Assembly (NCBI GenBank): GCA_910576865.1
Contig: CAJTKE010000015.1
Coordinates: 1 to 64,000, forward strand
DNA from: an uncultured Oscillibacter sp.
Lineage (GTDB): Bacteria > Bacillota > Clostridia > Oscillospirales > Oscillospiraceae
DNA: 64,000 nt
Direction: 5' to 3'
Both the position numbers and the translations under genes were made by a program. Below are positions 50,891 through 58,423 of the stretch, piece by piece (position 1 is the stretch's first letter; each line of letters starts with the position of its first letter). Under the pieces are notes generated by a model, which saw only the letters and a list, made by a program, of their open reading frames with translations, searched no databases and was not told the origin of the DNA.

Positions 50891-52546
50891 TTACTTCTCC
50901 TCGTTGGGATAGGGCTCGAGGAAGGCGTGGAAGTGGCGCATGGGCAGCTTGTGGCCCCAGAGGATGCGCATGTTGGGGATGGTCTCGCGGTCCTTGTAGA
51001 GCTGCGCCACGGCGGCAATGACATAGTCCAGGTGCTCCTGGGTCAGGCGGCTGCGGTCAATGGCGAACCGCACCACGTTGGCAAGCTCCGCCTGCTGCTC
51101 GGGGGTCTTCAGGTCGTACTCCATGGAGAAGTCGCCCAGCTCGGACACGCGGATGCCATAGCGGCGGATCAGCTCCAGGGAGAAGCCGGTTCCGGCGAAG
51201 GTGGTGTGATCCCGCTTGCCGTCGAAGAACTCGTCCATGTTGATGTACACCGCGTGGCCGCCGGCGGGCAGCACCACGCCCTTGACTCCGTTCTTGTAGA
51301 AGCCCTGGGCCAGGTACTCGCACTGCATGGCCCGGTCATGCTGATAGCCGAAGTCGCAGGACTCATAGAGTCCGGCAGCCAGAGCCATGATGTCCCGGCC
51401 GCTCATGCCGCCGTAGGAGTCGTTGCCATAGCAGGAAATCTGCTTGACCTTGATCAGCACGCCCACGTCCGTCTTGACGGTTCCGTCCTCGTTGAAGTCG
51501 GAGAACTTTTTCCAGAACAGGCCCTTGTCCCGGAAGGCCAGCATGCCGCCCATGTTGGCGTGGCCGTCCTTCTTTGCGGACATGGTGAACGCGTCGCAGT
51601 AGGAGAACATTTCCGTGGCGATCTCGGCAATGGACTTGTCCTCATAGCCGGGCTCGTTCATCTTGATGTAGTAGCAGTTCTCCGCCCAGCGGGCCACGTC
51701 GAACACCAGGGGGATGTCATACTTGTGGGCGACCCGGTTGATTTCCTTGATGTTGGCCATGGAGACCGGCTGGCCGCAGATGGGGTTGTTGGTGATGCAG
51801 GTGAAAATCAGGGGCACGTTCTCCACGCCCACGGCATTGATCAGCTGCTCCAGCTTGTCAATGTCCATGTTGCCCTTGAACGGGTTCTTCTCATACTTGC
51901 CGCCCTCGGGAACCTCGTACAGCAGCTCCTTGTTGTACAGGTTGCGGGGGATGGAGCCCATCTGCTTGATGTTGCCCTCGGTGGTGTCGAAGTGTCCGTT
52001 GGAGGGGATGGTGAAGACCTTGCCGGGATGGCGGGCGGTCAGGATCTTCTTCACGATCTCCATCAGGACGGACTCGGCGGCCCGGCCCTGCTGAATGATA
52101 AAGCTGTTGGGGCGCTCCATCTGCGCGGCGCCGCCGTTGAAGAGGCCGCCCTCATACTCGCACAGATACAGCTCGTTCATCATTTTTTCGATGTCGCGGC
52201 AGTCCGTGCGGACCAGGTCAATGCTCTTCTTCCAGTTCTTCTCCCCGCCACGCTCGAAAATGTCGCGGAAGGTGTCCAGCAGCACGTAGTAGCCGGTGTT
52301 CCGGCCATAGGCCTCGTCGCCCAGGAACAGGGTGGCCCACTGCTGGTTGGTCATGGCGGTGGTGCCGGAGTCCGACAGCATGTCGACGGTCAGCATTCCG
52401 GAGGGGAACGCGAACTCGTTCCAGTGGGTGGCGTTCAGGGCGCGCTCACGCTGCTCGACCGTGGCCTGGGGCAGGTCCCGCACAACGTATGCGCAGTGCT
52501 GGGGCATCGTGACGTTCAGGGGATAGTGCTTCGCATTCTTGTCCAT
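50891..52546 (-). CDS. Tryptophanase / tyrosine phenol-lyase family beta-eliminating lyase
   Basis: A PLP enzyme of 551 residues that should cleave tryptophan to indole (or tyrosine to phenol), pyruvate and ammonia. FDVARWAENCYYIK carries the PLP-contacting Asp283 and Arg286. TMSAKKDGHANMGGML holds the PLP lysine (325/326). SAKKD and MGG are closer to tryptophanase than to tyrosine phenol-lyase. It is about 80 residues longer than E. coli TnaA, partly from an insertion at about residues 88-140. A structured leader and a strong promoter precede it, and the NSS transporter follows. The exact substrate needs an assay. Confidence 0.82.
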   Translation of the reverse strand: MDKNAKHYPLNVTMPQHCAYVVRDLPQATVEQRERALNATHWNEFAFPSGMLTVDMLSDSGTTAMTNQQWATLFLGDEAYGRNTGYYVLLDTFRDIFERGGEKNWKKSIDLVRTDCRDIEKMMNELYLCEYEGGLFNGGAAQMERPNSFIIQQGRAAESVLMEIVKKILTARHPGKVFTIPSNGHFDTTEGNIKQMGSIPRNLYNKELLYEVPEGGKYEKNPFKGNMDIDKLEQLINAVGVENVPLIFTCITNNPICGQPVSMANIKEINRVAHKYDIPLVFDVARWAENCYYIKMNEPGYEDKSIAEIATEMFSYCDAFTMSAKKDGHANMGGMLAFRDKGLFWKKFSDFNEDGTVKTDVGVLIKVKQISCYGNDSYGGMSGRDIMALAAGLYESCDFGYQHDRAMQCEYLAQGFYKNGVKGVVLPAGGHAVYINMDEFFDGKRDHTTFAGTGFSLELIRRYGIRVSELGDFSMEYDLKTPEQQAELANVVRFAIDRSRLTQEHLDYVIAAVAQLYKDRETIPNMRILWGHKLPMRHFHAFLEPYPNEEK

Positions 52547-52745
52547 TTTGATCTACCTCCATAAAGTGTGGCTTTCGCCATTTGTTCAGGAGGTACCCCG
52601 GTCGTCGCCGGCCCGGCTTTCCCATGGCCGGACGGGGCGCCTAGCGGACAGTACCTGGTGTAAGGAATGGGGGAAACGCGGACGCTCCTGGGAGGGGAGC
52701 GTCTGGCGCGGAACCGCGAAAAACGCGGCATCCGCTTCTTAGCGT
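52547..52745 (-). promoter_or_regulatory. Structured leader of the tryptophanase-like gene, with possible ribosome-site sequestration
   Basis: About 200 bases of leader. On the minus strand TACCTCC (52589-52595) can pair with the gene's ribosome site GGAGGTA (52554-52560), enclosing a small TGGC-GAAA-GCCA hairpin. The same TACCTCC lies in GGTACCT, which could instead pair with AGGTAC further upstream. A GACGCTCC / GGAGCGTC stem lies nearer the 5' end. No known riboswitch class or TnaC-like peptide was recognised with confidence. Confidence 0.5.
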
Positions 52746-52751
52746 GAGATA

Positions 52752-52780
52752 ATTTTATCAGCACTCCTAAAAAATGTCAA
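52752..52780 (-). promoter_or_regulatory. Promoter of the tryptophanase-like gene
   Basis: On the minus strand TTGACA (52775-52780) and TAAAAT (52752-52757) have a 17-base spacer in an AT-rich region. Confidence 0.75.
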
Positions 52781-52888
52781 TCCTTTTTGTGCGTTTTGTA
52801 TGAATAGCCATTTTCAGCCCAAAATTTTTATAGAAAAGATAAATAACTTTTTGAGGTTAATCTTTTTTCACGATGATAAAAATTTTCT

Positions 52889-52924
52889 TTGACAGAGGCC
52901 CATTTCAGTAATATAATACTGAAA
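52889..52924 (+). promoter_or_regulatory. Promoter of the DauR/YheO-like gene with an overlapping inverted repeat
   Basis: TTGACA (52889-52894) and TATAAT (52912-52917), 17-base spacer, perfect consensus in both boxes. TTTCAGTA at 52903-52910 is repeated in inverted form at 52917-52924, covering the -10 box, which suggests tight (possibly self-) repression. Confidence 0.75.
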
Positions 52925-52976
52925 TAAAGCGGAAAACGAAGAACGCGTACCCCCGCGGGAAGGAAAGGTGATTCCT

Positions 52977-53654
52977 ATGTCGGATACTTCCAACGCCCTG
53001 CTGCGGCAGTATGTGAAACTGACGGAGTTCCTGGGCGCCGCCCTGGGACCGGACTACGAGGTGGCCCTCCACGACCTGACGGACAAAGACCGATCCATCA
53101 TCGCCATCGCCAACGGGTACATCAGCGGCCGGGAGGTGGGCGCGCCGCTGACCAACATGGCCCTGGGGGTTTTGAAGGACGAGAGCTATGAGTGGCAGGA
53201 CTACCGCCTGCACTACTCCGGCGTCTCCGTCACCGGCAACCTCCTCCGCTCCAGCACCATGTTCATCAAGGAGGGCGGAAAGCTCATCGGGATGCTGTGC
53301 ATCAACTTCGACGACAGCCGGTATCAGGCCTTCGCCCGGGAGGTCCTGACCCTGTGCCATCCGAATCAGTTTTTTCAGGCCCTGACCCAGCCGGAGGAGG
53401 TCCCGGCGGACGCCCTCCGGCCGGAGACCTTCCGCAACTCCACCGAGGCCGTGACCCAGGACGCCGTGGCTCACGAGCTGGAGCGCCTGGGGGTTCCGGC
53501 GGACCGCCTGACCTCTGAGGAGCGTCTGCGGATCATCGCCGCCCTGGACGCCAGCGGCATCTTCCTGCTGAAGGGGGCCGTGAAGGACGTGGCCGCGTGC
53601 CTGGGCTGCTCCCAGGCCAGCGTGTACCGCTACCTGTCCCAGATCAAGAAATAG
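52977..53654 (+). CDS. YheO/DauR-like helix-turn-helix regulator
   Basis: A 225-residue regulator with an N-terminal PAS-like YheO domain (GPDYEVALHDLTDKDRSIIAIANGYISGREVGAPLTNMAL, about 28-65) and a C-terminal helix-turn-helix (IFLLKGAVKDVAACLGCSQASVYRYL, about 193-218). Relatives such as DauR control amino-acid catabolism. The start at 52977 follows AAAGGTG by 6 bases. It is divergent from the tryptophanase-like gene and is its most likely regulator. An inverted repeat overlaps its own -10 box. Confidence 0.87.
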   Translation: MSDTSNALLRQYVKLTEFLGAALGPDYEVALHDLTDKDRSIIAIANGYISGREVGAPLTNMALGVLKDESYEWQDYRLHYSGVSVTGNLLRSSTMFIKEGGKLIGMLCINFDDSRYQAFAREVLTLCHPNQFFQALTQPEEVPADALRPETFRNSTEAVTQDAVAHELERLGVPADRLTSEERLRIIAALDASGIFLLKGAVKDVAACLGCSQASVYRYLSQIKK

Positions 53655-53670
53655 CGGAGGGAATCGTCTC

Positions 53671-54329
53671 ATGCTTCGACAATACGCCCGGCGGACCGGA
53701 TGGCTTTTGTGCGGCCTGCTGGTCAGCGCCGTGGGCATCGTCATGATGCTCCAGGCCAACGTGGGCCTGGAGCCCTGGAGCGTGCTCCAGCAGGGCATCG
53801 CCCAGACCTGCGGCATCACCTACGGCGTGTCCTCCATCCTGGTGGGAGCGGCGGTCATTCTCATCGCCATCGCCTGCGGGGAGCGGGTGGGAGTCGGCAC
53901 CGTCGCCAACATCCTCCTGTGCGGAATCTTCATCGACCTGCTGCTGGCCCTGGGCTGGATTCCCCGAATGGGGAACCTGCCCTCCGGGGTCCTGATGCTG
54001 CTGGCGGGGCTGGAGCTGCTGGCCCTGGGAACCTGGATGTACATGCGCAGCGCCCTGGGCTCCGGCCCCCGGGACGCGCTGATGGTGGTCCTGGCCCGGA
54101 AGGCCGGCCGGTCCGTGGGGCTGTGCCGGGCGGCGGTGGAGCTTGTCATCATCTTCGTGGGCTGGCGGCTGGGGGGGGGCAAGTGGGCCTGGGCACCGTG
54201 ATCTCCGCCCTGGGCCTGGGGACGCTGTTCAACCTGAACTTCGCCCTGCTCCGCTTTGACGCGGCGGCGCTCCACCAGGAGGACCTGATGGAAACCCTCC
54301 GCCGCCTCGCCGGGGAAAAGCAGGCGTAA
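53671..54329 (+). pseudogene. YczE/YitT-type membrane protein gene, frameshifted at a nine-G run
   Basis: A polytopic membrane protein of the YczE family (MLQANVGLEPWSVLQQGIA, SALGSGPRDALMVVL), with about five membrane segments. The frame from the ATG at 53671 stops at 54201 just after GWRLGGG. The missing C-terminus (VGLGTVISALGLGTLFNLNF...) continues in another frame to 54329. The break is at GGGGGGGGG, 54171-54179: seven or ten G would restore the frame. This may be a sequencing error, a real mutation or phase variation. It follows the YheO-like regulator gene by 16 bases. Confidence 0.75.
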
Positions 54330-54357
54330 AGCCCTCCCGCACGGGAGGGCTTTTGTT
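54329..54357. terminator. Terminator after the YczE-like gene
   Basis: AAGCCCTCCCG-CA-CGGGAGGGCTT followed by TTGTT. It also ends the convergent acetyltransferase transcript region. Confidence 0.75.
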
Positions 54358-54373
54358 CCCGGTATTCCCGGAA

Positions 54374-54847
54374 TCACCGGCGTTTTTCCATGCGGATGCA
54401 GCCCTCCTCGTCGGGAGTCCCCACGCCGTCGGAAAACCGATACCCCAGCCTGAGGTAAAAGTCCCGGGCCGTGATGGAGGAGTGGACCGCCACCCGGTCC
54501 GCCCGGAGGAAGTACGGGTCCCTCTCCAGAGCTTCCATGATCCTTCTTCCCGCGCTCCTTCTCTGGTACTCCGGCAGGACGAAGATGGTCACCAGGATGC
54601 TCTCCTTCTCGCTGCCCATGTGGGGCGCGATTCCGCCGCAGCCGATCAGCCCGTCCCCGTCCAGAAGGACGTACAGGTGCTCGCTCCCGGCCTGCTCCAG
54701 CAGGTTTTCAGGCGTGTACAGCTCCAGCATCTCCCGGATGATTTCCGGGGGGTAATCCGGGGCGTTGCTGACCCGCAGCGCCTCCCCGATGACGGCGGAG
54801 ACTTCCGCCGCGTCGCGCTCCTGAAACCGCCTGATTTTGAAATTCAT
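54374..54847 (-). CDS. GNAT-family N-acetyltransferase
   Basis: A 157-residue GNAT enzyme. The acetyl-CoA-binding region is seen as LVTIFVLPEYQRRSAGRRIMEAL (about residues 84-106), and the C-terminal ITARDFYLRLGYRFSDGVGT is typical. The start at 54847 follows GAGGTGG; the longer frame lacks a site. The substrate is unknown. Confidence 0.87.
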   Translation of the reverse strand: MNFKIRRFQERDAAEVSAVIGEALRVSNAPDYPPEIIREMLELYTPENLLEQAGSEHLYVLLDGDGLIGCGGIAPHMGSEKESILVTIFVLPEYQRRSAGRRIMEALERDPYFLRADRVAVHSSITARDFYLRLGYRFSDGVGTPDEEGCIRMEKRR

Positions 54848-55047
54848 GTTTCCACCTCGCAAACCCTGATTTTTGTGCCTTTCCCACAGTATAGCAGACC
54901 CGGGCCCCGGGCGCAAGGCAATTCGATCCGCCGGGGCAAACGATAATTCTTCTGGAAATATGACAATTACCTCTTCCCTTTCAGGGGGAAATTTAGTATA
55001 ATGGTGTAGTAATGTTTGTTTCAGCGCGGAGGAATTGAGGTGCCCAC

Positions 55048-56796
55048 ATGTCATTGAAGAAAAAACTCTCATCCCTTCTGTTCAGTTCCAAAAAAGAGGA
55101 GCAGGCGGATGAGTCACTCCCCACCGCCCAGGAGCATATCCCCCAGGAGGCCCCGGTCAAGGCGCCGGAGCCCATCCCGGAGGACGGCTCCCAACTGGAG
55201 ATTTCCGCGGATCATCCCATCCGCCAGCTTCATGACCTCCGCCGGCAGGAGGGCTTTTCCCTGCCCTCGCCCCGTCTGTGCATGGACGAGGACGGCGTGC
55301 TTCCTCCGGAGCTTCTGGAAAAGGAGAAAAGCCGCCTGCAGTCGTCTTTGAAGAGCCTGTGCGGCACCCGGCTGAAAGCCGCCAAGGGCAGGACCCGGGG
55401 CAAGCACAGCAAAAAGAAGGAGGAAGAGGCGGAAGAGGAGGCGCTGTGCCTGGACGCCCGCCCCTGGTTCCACATCTCCTCCGACAAGATCTATGCCTGG
55501 ATGGTGGCCCTCCCCCCTGTCGGCCAGGGGGAGGAGCTGAACCGGAGCATGATCTATCAGGCCCTGCGGGACCACGGCATCTCCTACGGGCTGAACACCG
55601 CTCTGCTGGACCGGGTGTCCCATGAGCAGGACCGGTATTTCAACCTCTATCTGGTGGCGCAGGGAAAGCCCGCTTTCGACGGGCGGAACGGCAACATCGT
55701 GGACCATTTCCCCCGGGTCCTCCAGCGCACGCTGGACGTGGACGAGTTCGGCCAGGTGGACTACACCGCCCTGAACCTGATCTGCAACGTCGAGGAGGGC
55801 CAGGAGATCTGCCGCCTCATCCGCCCCACAGAGGGTGAACCGGGCCGGACGGTGACGGATCAGGAGGTCCCCGCCAAAAGCGGCCGGGACGTCCCCCTGC
55901 CCAAGGGCCGCAACACCGAGATCAGCGAAGACGGGGAGGCCCTGCTGGCCACCATGCCCGGCCATGTGGAGTTCAGCGGCCGGAGCTTCCAGGTCAAGCC
56001 GGTGCTGGACATCGACGGAGACGTGGACTTCTCCACGGGGAACATCAAATTCGTGGGAGACGTCAACATCAAAGGCGACGTGCTCAGCGGCTTTTCCGTC
56101 AAGGCCATGGGAAATATCTACGTGGGCGGCGTGGTGGAGGCCGGCAGCACGGTGGAGGCCGGCGGCGATCTGACGGTGGTCAAGGGCATCCTGGGCGACG
56201 GGTCCACCGTCATCCGCGCCGGCCGGTGCATCTTCTCCAAATACATTGAAAACGCCACCATCCACGTCCGGGAAAACCTGCAGACGGACTGCATCGTCAA
56301 CGGCAGAATCTACTGCGACGGAGAGGTTCAGGTCCGCTCCGGCCGGGGAAGCATCATAGGCGGACGGGTCTGGGCCGCGAAGCGGGTCAGCGCCAGCGCC
56401 GTCGGCGCCAAGTCGGAGGTGAAGACCTCCATCGTCCTGGGGGGCCTGCCCTGCGCCACCTTCGAGCGGGAACAGGTGCGGGAGGAGCTGCGGGACCTGA
56501 ACCGGGAGCTGGCGCGTCTGGACGGCCAGCTGGACAGCACCGTCAAGGCCAGCCTCATGGGCAAGGTCCGGATGAAGCTGTCCGTGGCCGAGCTGAAGCT
56601 GAAGCAGGCGGAGGAGGACCTGGAGGCCGCGAAGGAGAGCCTGAAGGACCAGAAGGAACAGGACAGCGGCCGCATGGAATGCGGCGTGGCCTATGCGGGG
56701 ACGGATATCAGCATCGGCAGCGAGTTCCTCCGCCTCCGGCAGGAGACCCACCAGTGTGTGGCAAAGCTGGCCTACGGCGAGATTCTGCTGATGTGA
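55048..56796 (+). CDS. FapA/DUF342 family protein
   Basis: A 582-residue protein of the FapA (DUF342) family. A lysine- and glutamate-rich N-terminal part (1-145) is followed by the FapA domain: DHFPRVLQRTLDVDEFGQVDY, then PTEGEPGRTVTDQEVPAKSGRDV near 275. A right-handed beta-helix region follows (GDVNIKGDVLSGFSVKAMGNIYVGGVVEAGSTVEAGGDL, about 335-375) and a C-terminal coiled coil (about 470-535). Members are implicated in cell-envelope stress or polymer assembly, and their role is not settled. It is a single gene. Confidence 0.88.
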   Translation: MSLKKKLSSLLFSSKKEEQADESLPTAQEHIPQEAPVKAPEPIPEDGSQLEISADHPIRQLHDLRRQEGFSLPSPRLCMDEDGVLPPELLEKEKSRLQSSLKSLCGTRLKAAKGRTRGKHSKKKEEEAEEEALCLDARPWFHISSDKIYAWMVALPPVGQGEELNRSMIYQALRDHGISYGLNTALLDRVSHEQDRYFNLYLVAQGKPAFDGRNGNIVDHFPRVLQRTLDVDEFGQVDYTALNLICNVEEGQEICRLIRPTEGEPGRTVTDQEVPAKSGRDVPLPKGRNTEISEDGEALLATMPGHVEFSGRSFQVKPVLDIDGDVDFSTGNIKFVGDVNIKGDVLSGFSVKAMGNIYVGGVVEAGSTVEAGGDLTVVKGILGDGSTVIRAGRCIFSKYIENATIHVRENLQTDCIVNGRIYCDGEVQVRSGRGSIIGGRVWAAKRVSASAVGAKSEVKTSIVLGGLPCATFEREQVREELRDLNRELARLDGQLDSTVKASLMGKVRMKLSVAELKLKQAEEDLEAAKESLKDQKEQDSGRMECGVAYAGTDISIGSEFLRLRQETHQCVAKLAYGEILLM

Positions 56797-56825
56797 CAGC
56801 GTGACAGTTTGAAGACAACGGGATG

Positions 56826-56868
56826 AGCCCGGCCGGCCCGCCGCCCTGGCGGAGCCGGCCGGTTTGTC
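56826..56868 (+). terminator. Probable terminator after the FapA-like gene
   Basis: CCGGCCGGC (56829-56837) pairs with 56854-56862 and is followed by TTTG. The T-run is weak. Confidence 0.5.
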
Positions 56869-56917
56869 GCAAAAGTCCCTGTTTCTCTCACATTTTTCAA
56901 AAACATGAAAAAGCGCA

Positions 56918-56946
56918 TTGAATTCTCCGCCCGTTTCCTGTATAAT
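56918..56946 (+). promoter_or_regulatory. Promoter of the nucleoside ABC importer operon
   Basis: TTGAAT (56918-56923) and TATAAT (56941-56946), 17-base spacer. A small GGGGAG/CTCCCC hairpin follows in the leader. No purine riboswitch was recognised. Confidence 0.7.
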
Positions 56947-57016
56947 CAAAGCAGCCGGGGAGTGTATCCCTCCCCGCCGCTTTCCATACACATTTTTATT
57001 AAGGAGGAAAACCAGT

Positions 57017-58297
57017 ATGAAGAAGTTTCTTGCATTGCTGCTGTCTATGATTCTGGCCCTGAGTCTGGCCGCCTGCGGAGGCGGCTCCGATCAGCCGCCC
57101 CAGACCACCGACAAACCCGCCGACACGCAGCAGCCCGCGGACTCCGCTCCCGCCGACACCGCCCCCGAGGGCAAAACCGTCAAGGTGGGCCTGATCTGCA
57201 TCGGCGACGAAAACGACCAGGGCTACACCTACAACTTCATCCGGGGCAAGGAGGCCGCCACGGAGGCCCTGGCCGCCAAGGGAATCACCGTGGACTGGGT
57301 GGTCAAGTGGAACATCGGGGAGGACTCCGGCTGTGAGGACGCCAACATCGAGCTGGCGGACGAGGGCTGCGACCTCATCATCAACAACTCCTTCGGCTTC
57401 GAGCCCTTCATGCTGAAGGTAGCCCCGGACTATCCGGAGATCGAGTTCATCGCCTGCACCAACCAGGCCTCCTGGGGCGACAGCCTGGACAACACCCACA
57501 ACGCCTTCGCCAACATCTATGAGGGCCGGTATCTGGCCGGCGTCGTGGCGGGCATGAAGCTCCAGCAGATGATTGACGAGGGCGAGATCACCGCCGACCA
57601 GGCCGTCATCGGCTACGTTGGCGCCTTCTCCTTCGCCGAGGTCATCTCTGGCTTCACCAGCTACTTCCTGGGCGCCCGGAGCGTCTGCCCCAGCGTCACC
57701 ATGAAGGTCCAGTTCGTGGGCTCCTGGTCCGACGCCACGGAAGAGGCCAACGCCGCCTCCGCCCTGGCGGACATGGGCTGCGTCATGATCTCCCAGCACT
57801 CCGACAACACCACCCCGGCCACCACGGCCCAGACCAAGGGCGTCTTCCACACGGGCTACAACAACGACATGATTTCCGTGGCCCCCGAGGCCTCCCTCAT
57901 CGGCACCCGGATCAACTGGGCCCCCTACTTCGAGTACGCCATCGAATCCGTGGCCAACGGAGAGAGCTTTGACCAGGACTGGTGCCACGGCATGGATATG
58001 GACGCCGTGGTCATGACGGACCTGAACGAGGCCATCGCCGCCCCGGGCACTGCCGAGAAGCTGACGGAGGTCGAGGCCAAGATTCGCTCCGGCGAGCTCC
58101 AGGTCTTCGACACCAGCACCTTCACCATTGAGGGCAAGGTCCTGGAGAGCGCTTTCGCCCTGGATACCGACGGGGATTTCGCTCCCGACTCCGAGGAGGC
58201 CGTGTTCGACGGCGCCTTCCACGAGTCCTATTTCCAGTCCGCTCCCTACTTTGCCCTGCGCATCGACGGCATCGACTGGATCAACGAGGCGTTCTAA
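57017..58297 (+). CDS. BMP-family substrate-binding lipoprotein of a nucleoside ABC importer
   Basis: A 426-residue lipoprotein of the basic membrane protein (BMP/PnrA) family. The signal peptide ends in a lipobox (LSLAAC, Cys20), then a Pro/Thr/Ala-rich tether to about residue 50. The binding domain follows with GLICIGDENDQGYTYNFIRG and EGRYLAGVVAG. BMP proteins bind purine and other nucleosides. It is the first gene of a complete operon with an ATPase and two permeases, resembling NupN-type systems. A terminator just after it probably lowers expression of the later genes. Confidence 0.92.
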   Translation: MKKFLALLLSMILALSLAACGGGSDQPPQTTDKPADTQQPADSAPADTAPEGKTVKVGLICIGDENDQGYTYNFIRGKEAATEALAAKGITVDWVVKWNIGEDSGCEDANIELADEGCDLIINNSFGFEPFMLKVAPDYPEIEFIACTNQASWGDSLDNTHNAFANIYEGRYLAGVVAGMKLQQMIDEGEITADQAVIGYVGAFSFAEVISGFTSYFLGARSVCPSVTMKVQFVGSWSDATEEANAASALADMGCVMISQHSDNTTPATTAQTKGVFHTGYNNDMISVAPEASLIGTRINWAPYFEYAIESVANGESFDQDWCHGMDMDAVVMTDLNEAIAAPGTAEKLTEVEAKIRSGELQVFDTSTFTIEGKVLESAFALDTDGDFAPDSEEAVFDGAFHESYFQSAPYFALRIDGIDWINEAF

Positions 58298-58325
58298 GCA
58301 GGCATACGCAACAGACGAACTCCAT

Positions 58326-58356
58326 AGGGGGCCCCGCGGGGCCCCCTGTTTGTTTC
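58326..58356 (+). terminator. Intra-operon terminator after the BMP gene
   Basis: AGGGGGCCCC-GC-GGGGCCCCCT (58326-58347) followed by GTTTGTTT. Partial termination here would give excess binding protein over transporter, as is usual in ABC operons. Confidence 0.65.
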
Positions 58357-58423
58357 CACACATCCGGACTCCGCCCGGCACAGCGTCTTTGCCGCCGGGA
58401 CCTCTTAGAAAGGATGAGCGTTT

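Noticed and set aside
48815..52564. A 1249-codon plus-strand frame opposite the NSS transporter and lyase genes
   Set aside because: Antisense shadow. It contains no motif and crosses the HxlR gene, terminator and promoter regions.
52700..52735. A GGAACCGCG string resembling the T-box antiterminator
   Set aside because: It lies on the plus strand, not in the leader of the minus-strand lyase gene, lacks the preceding GGGT context, and the plus-strand gene downstream has its own promoter after it.
52516..52764. A leader frame ending SKWTRMRSTIP that recalls the TnaC peptide
   Set aside because: The frame begins upstream of the predicted transcript start, overlaps the lyase start codon and has no ribosome site. 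The Trp and final Pro are probably coincidence.
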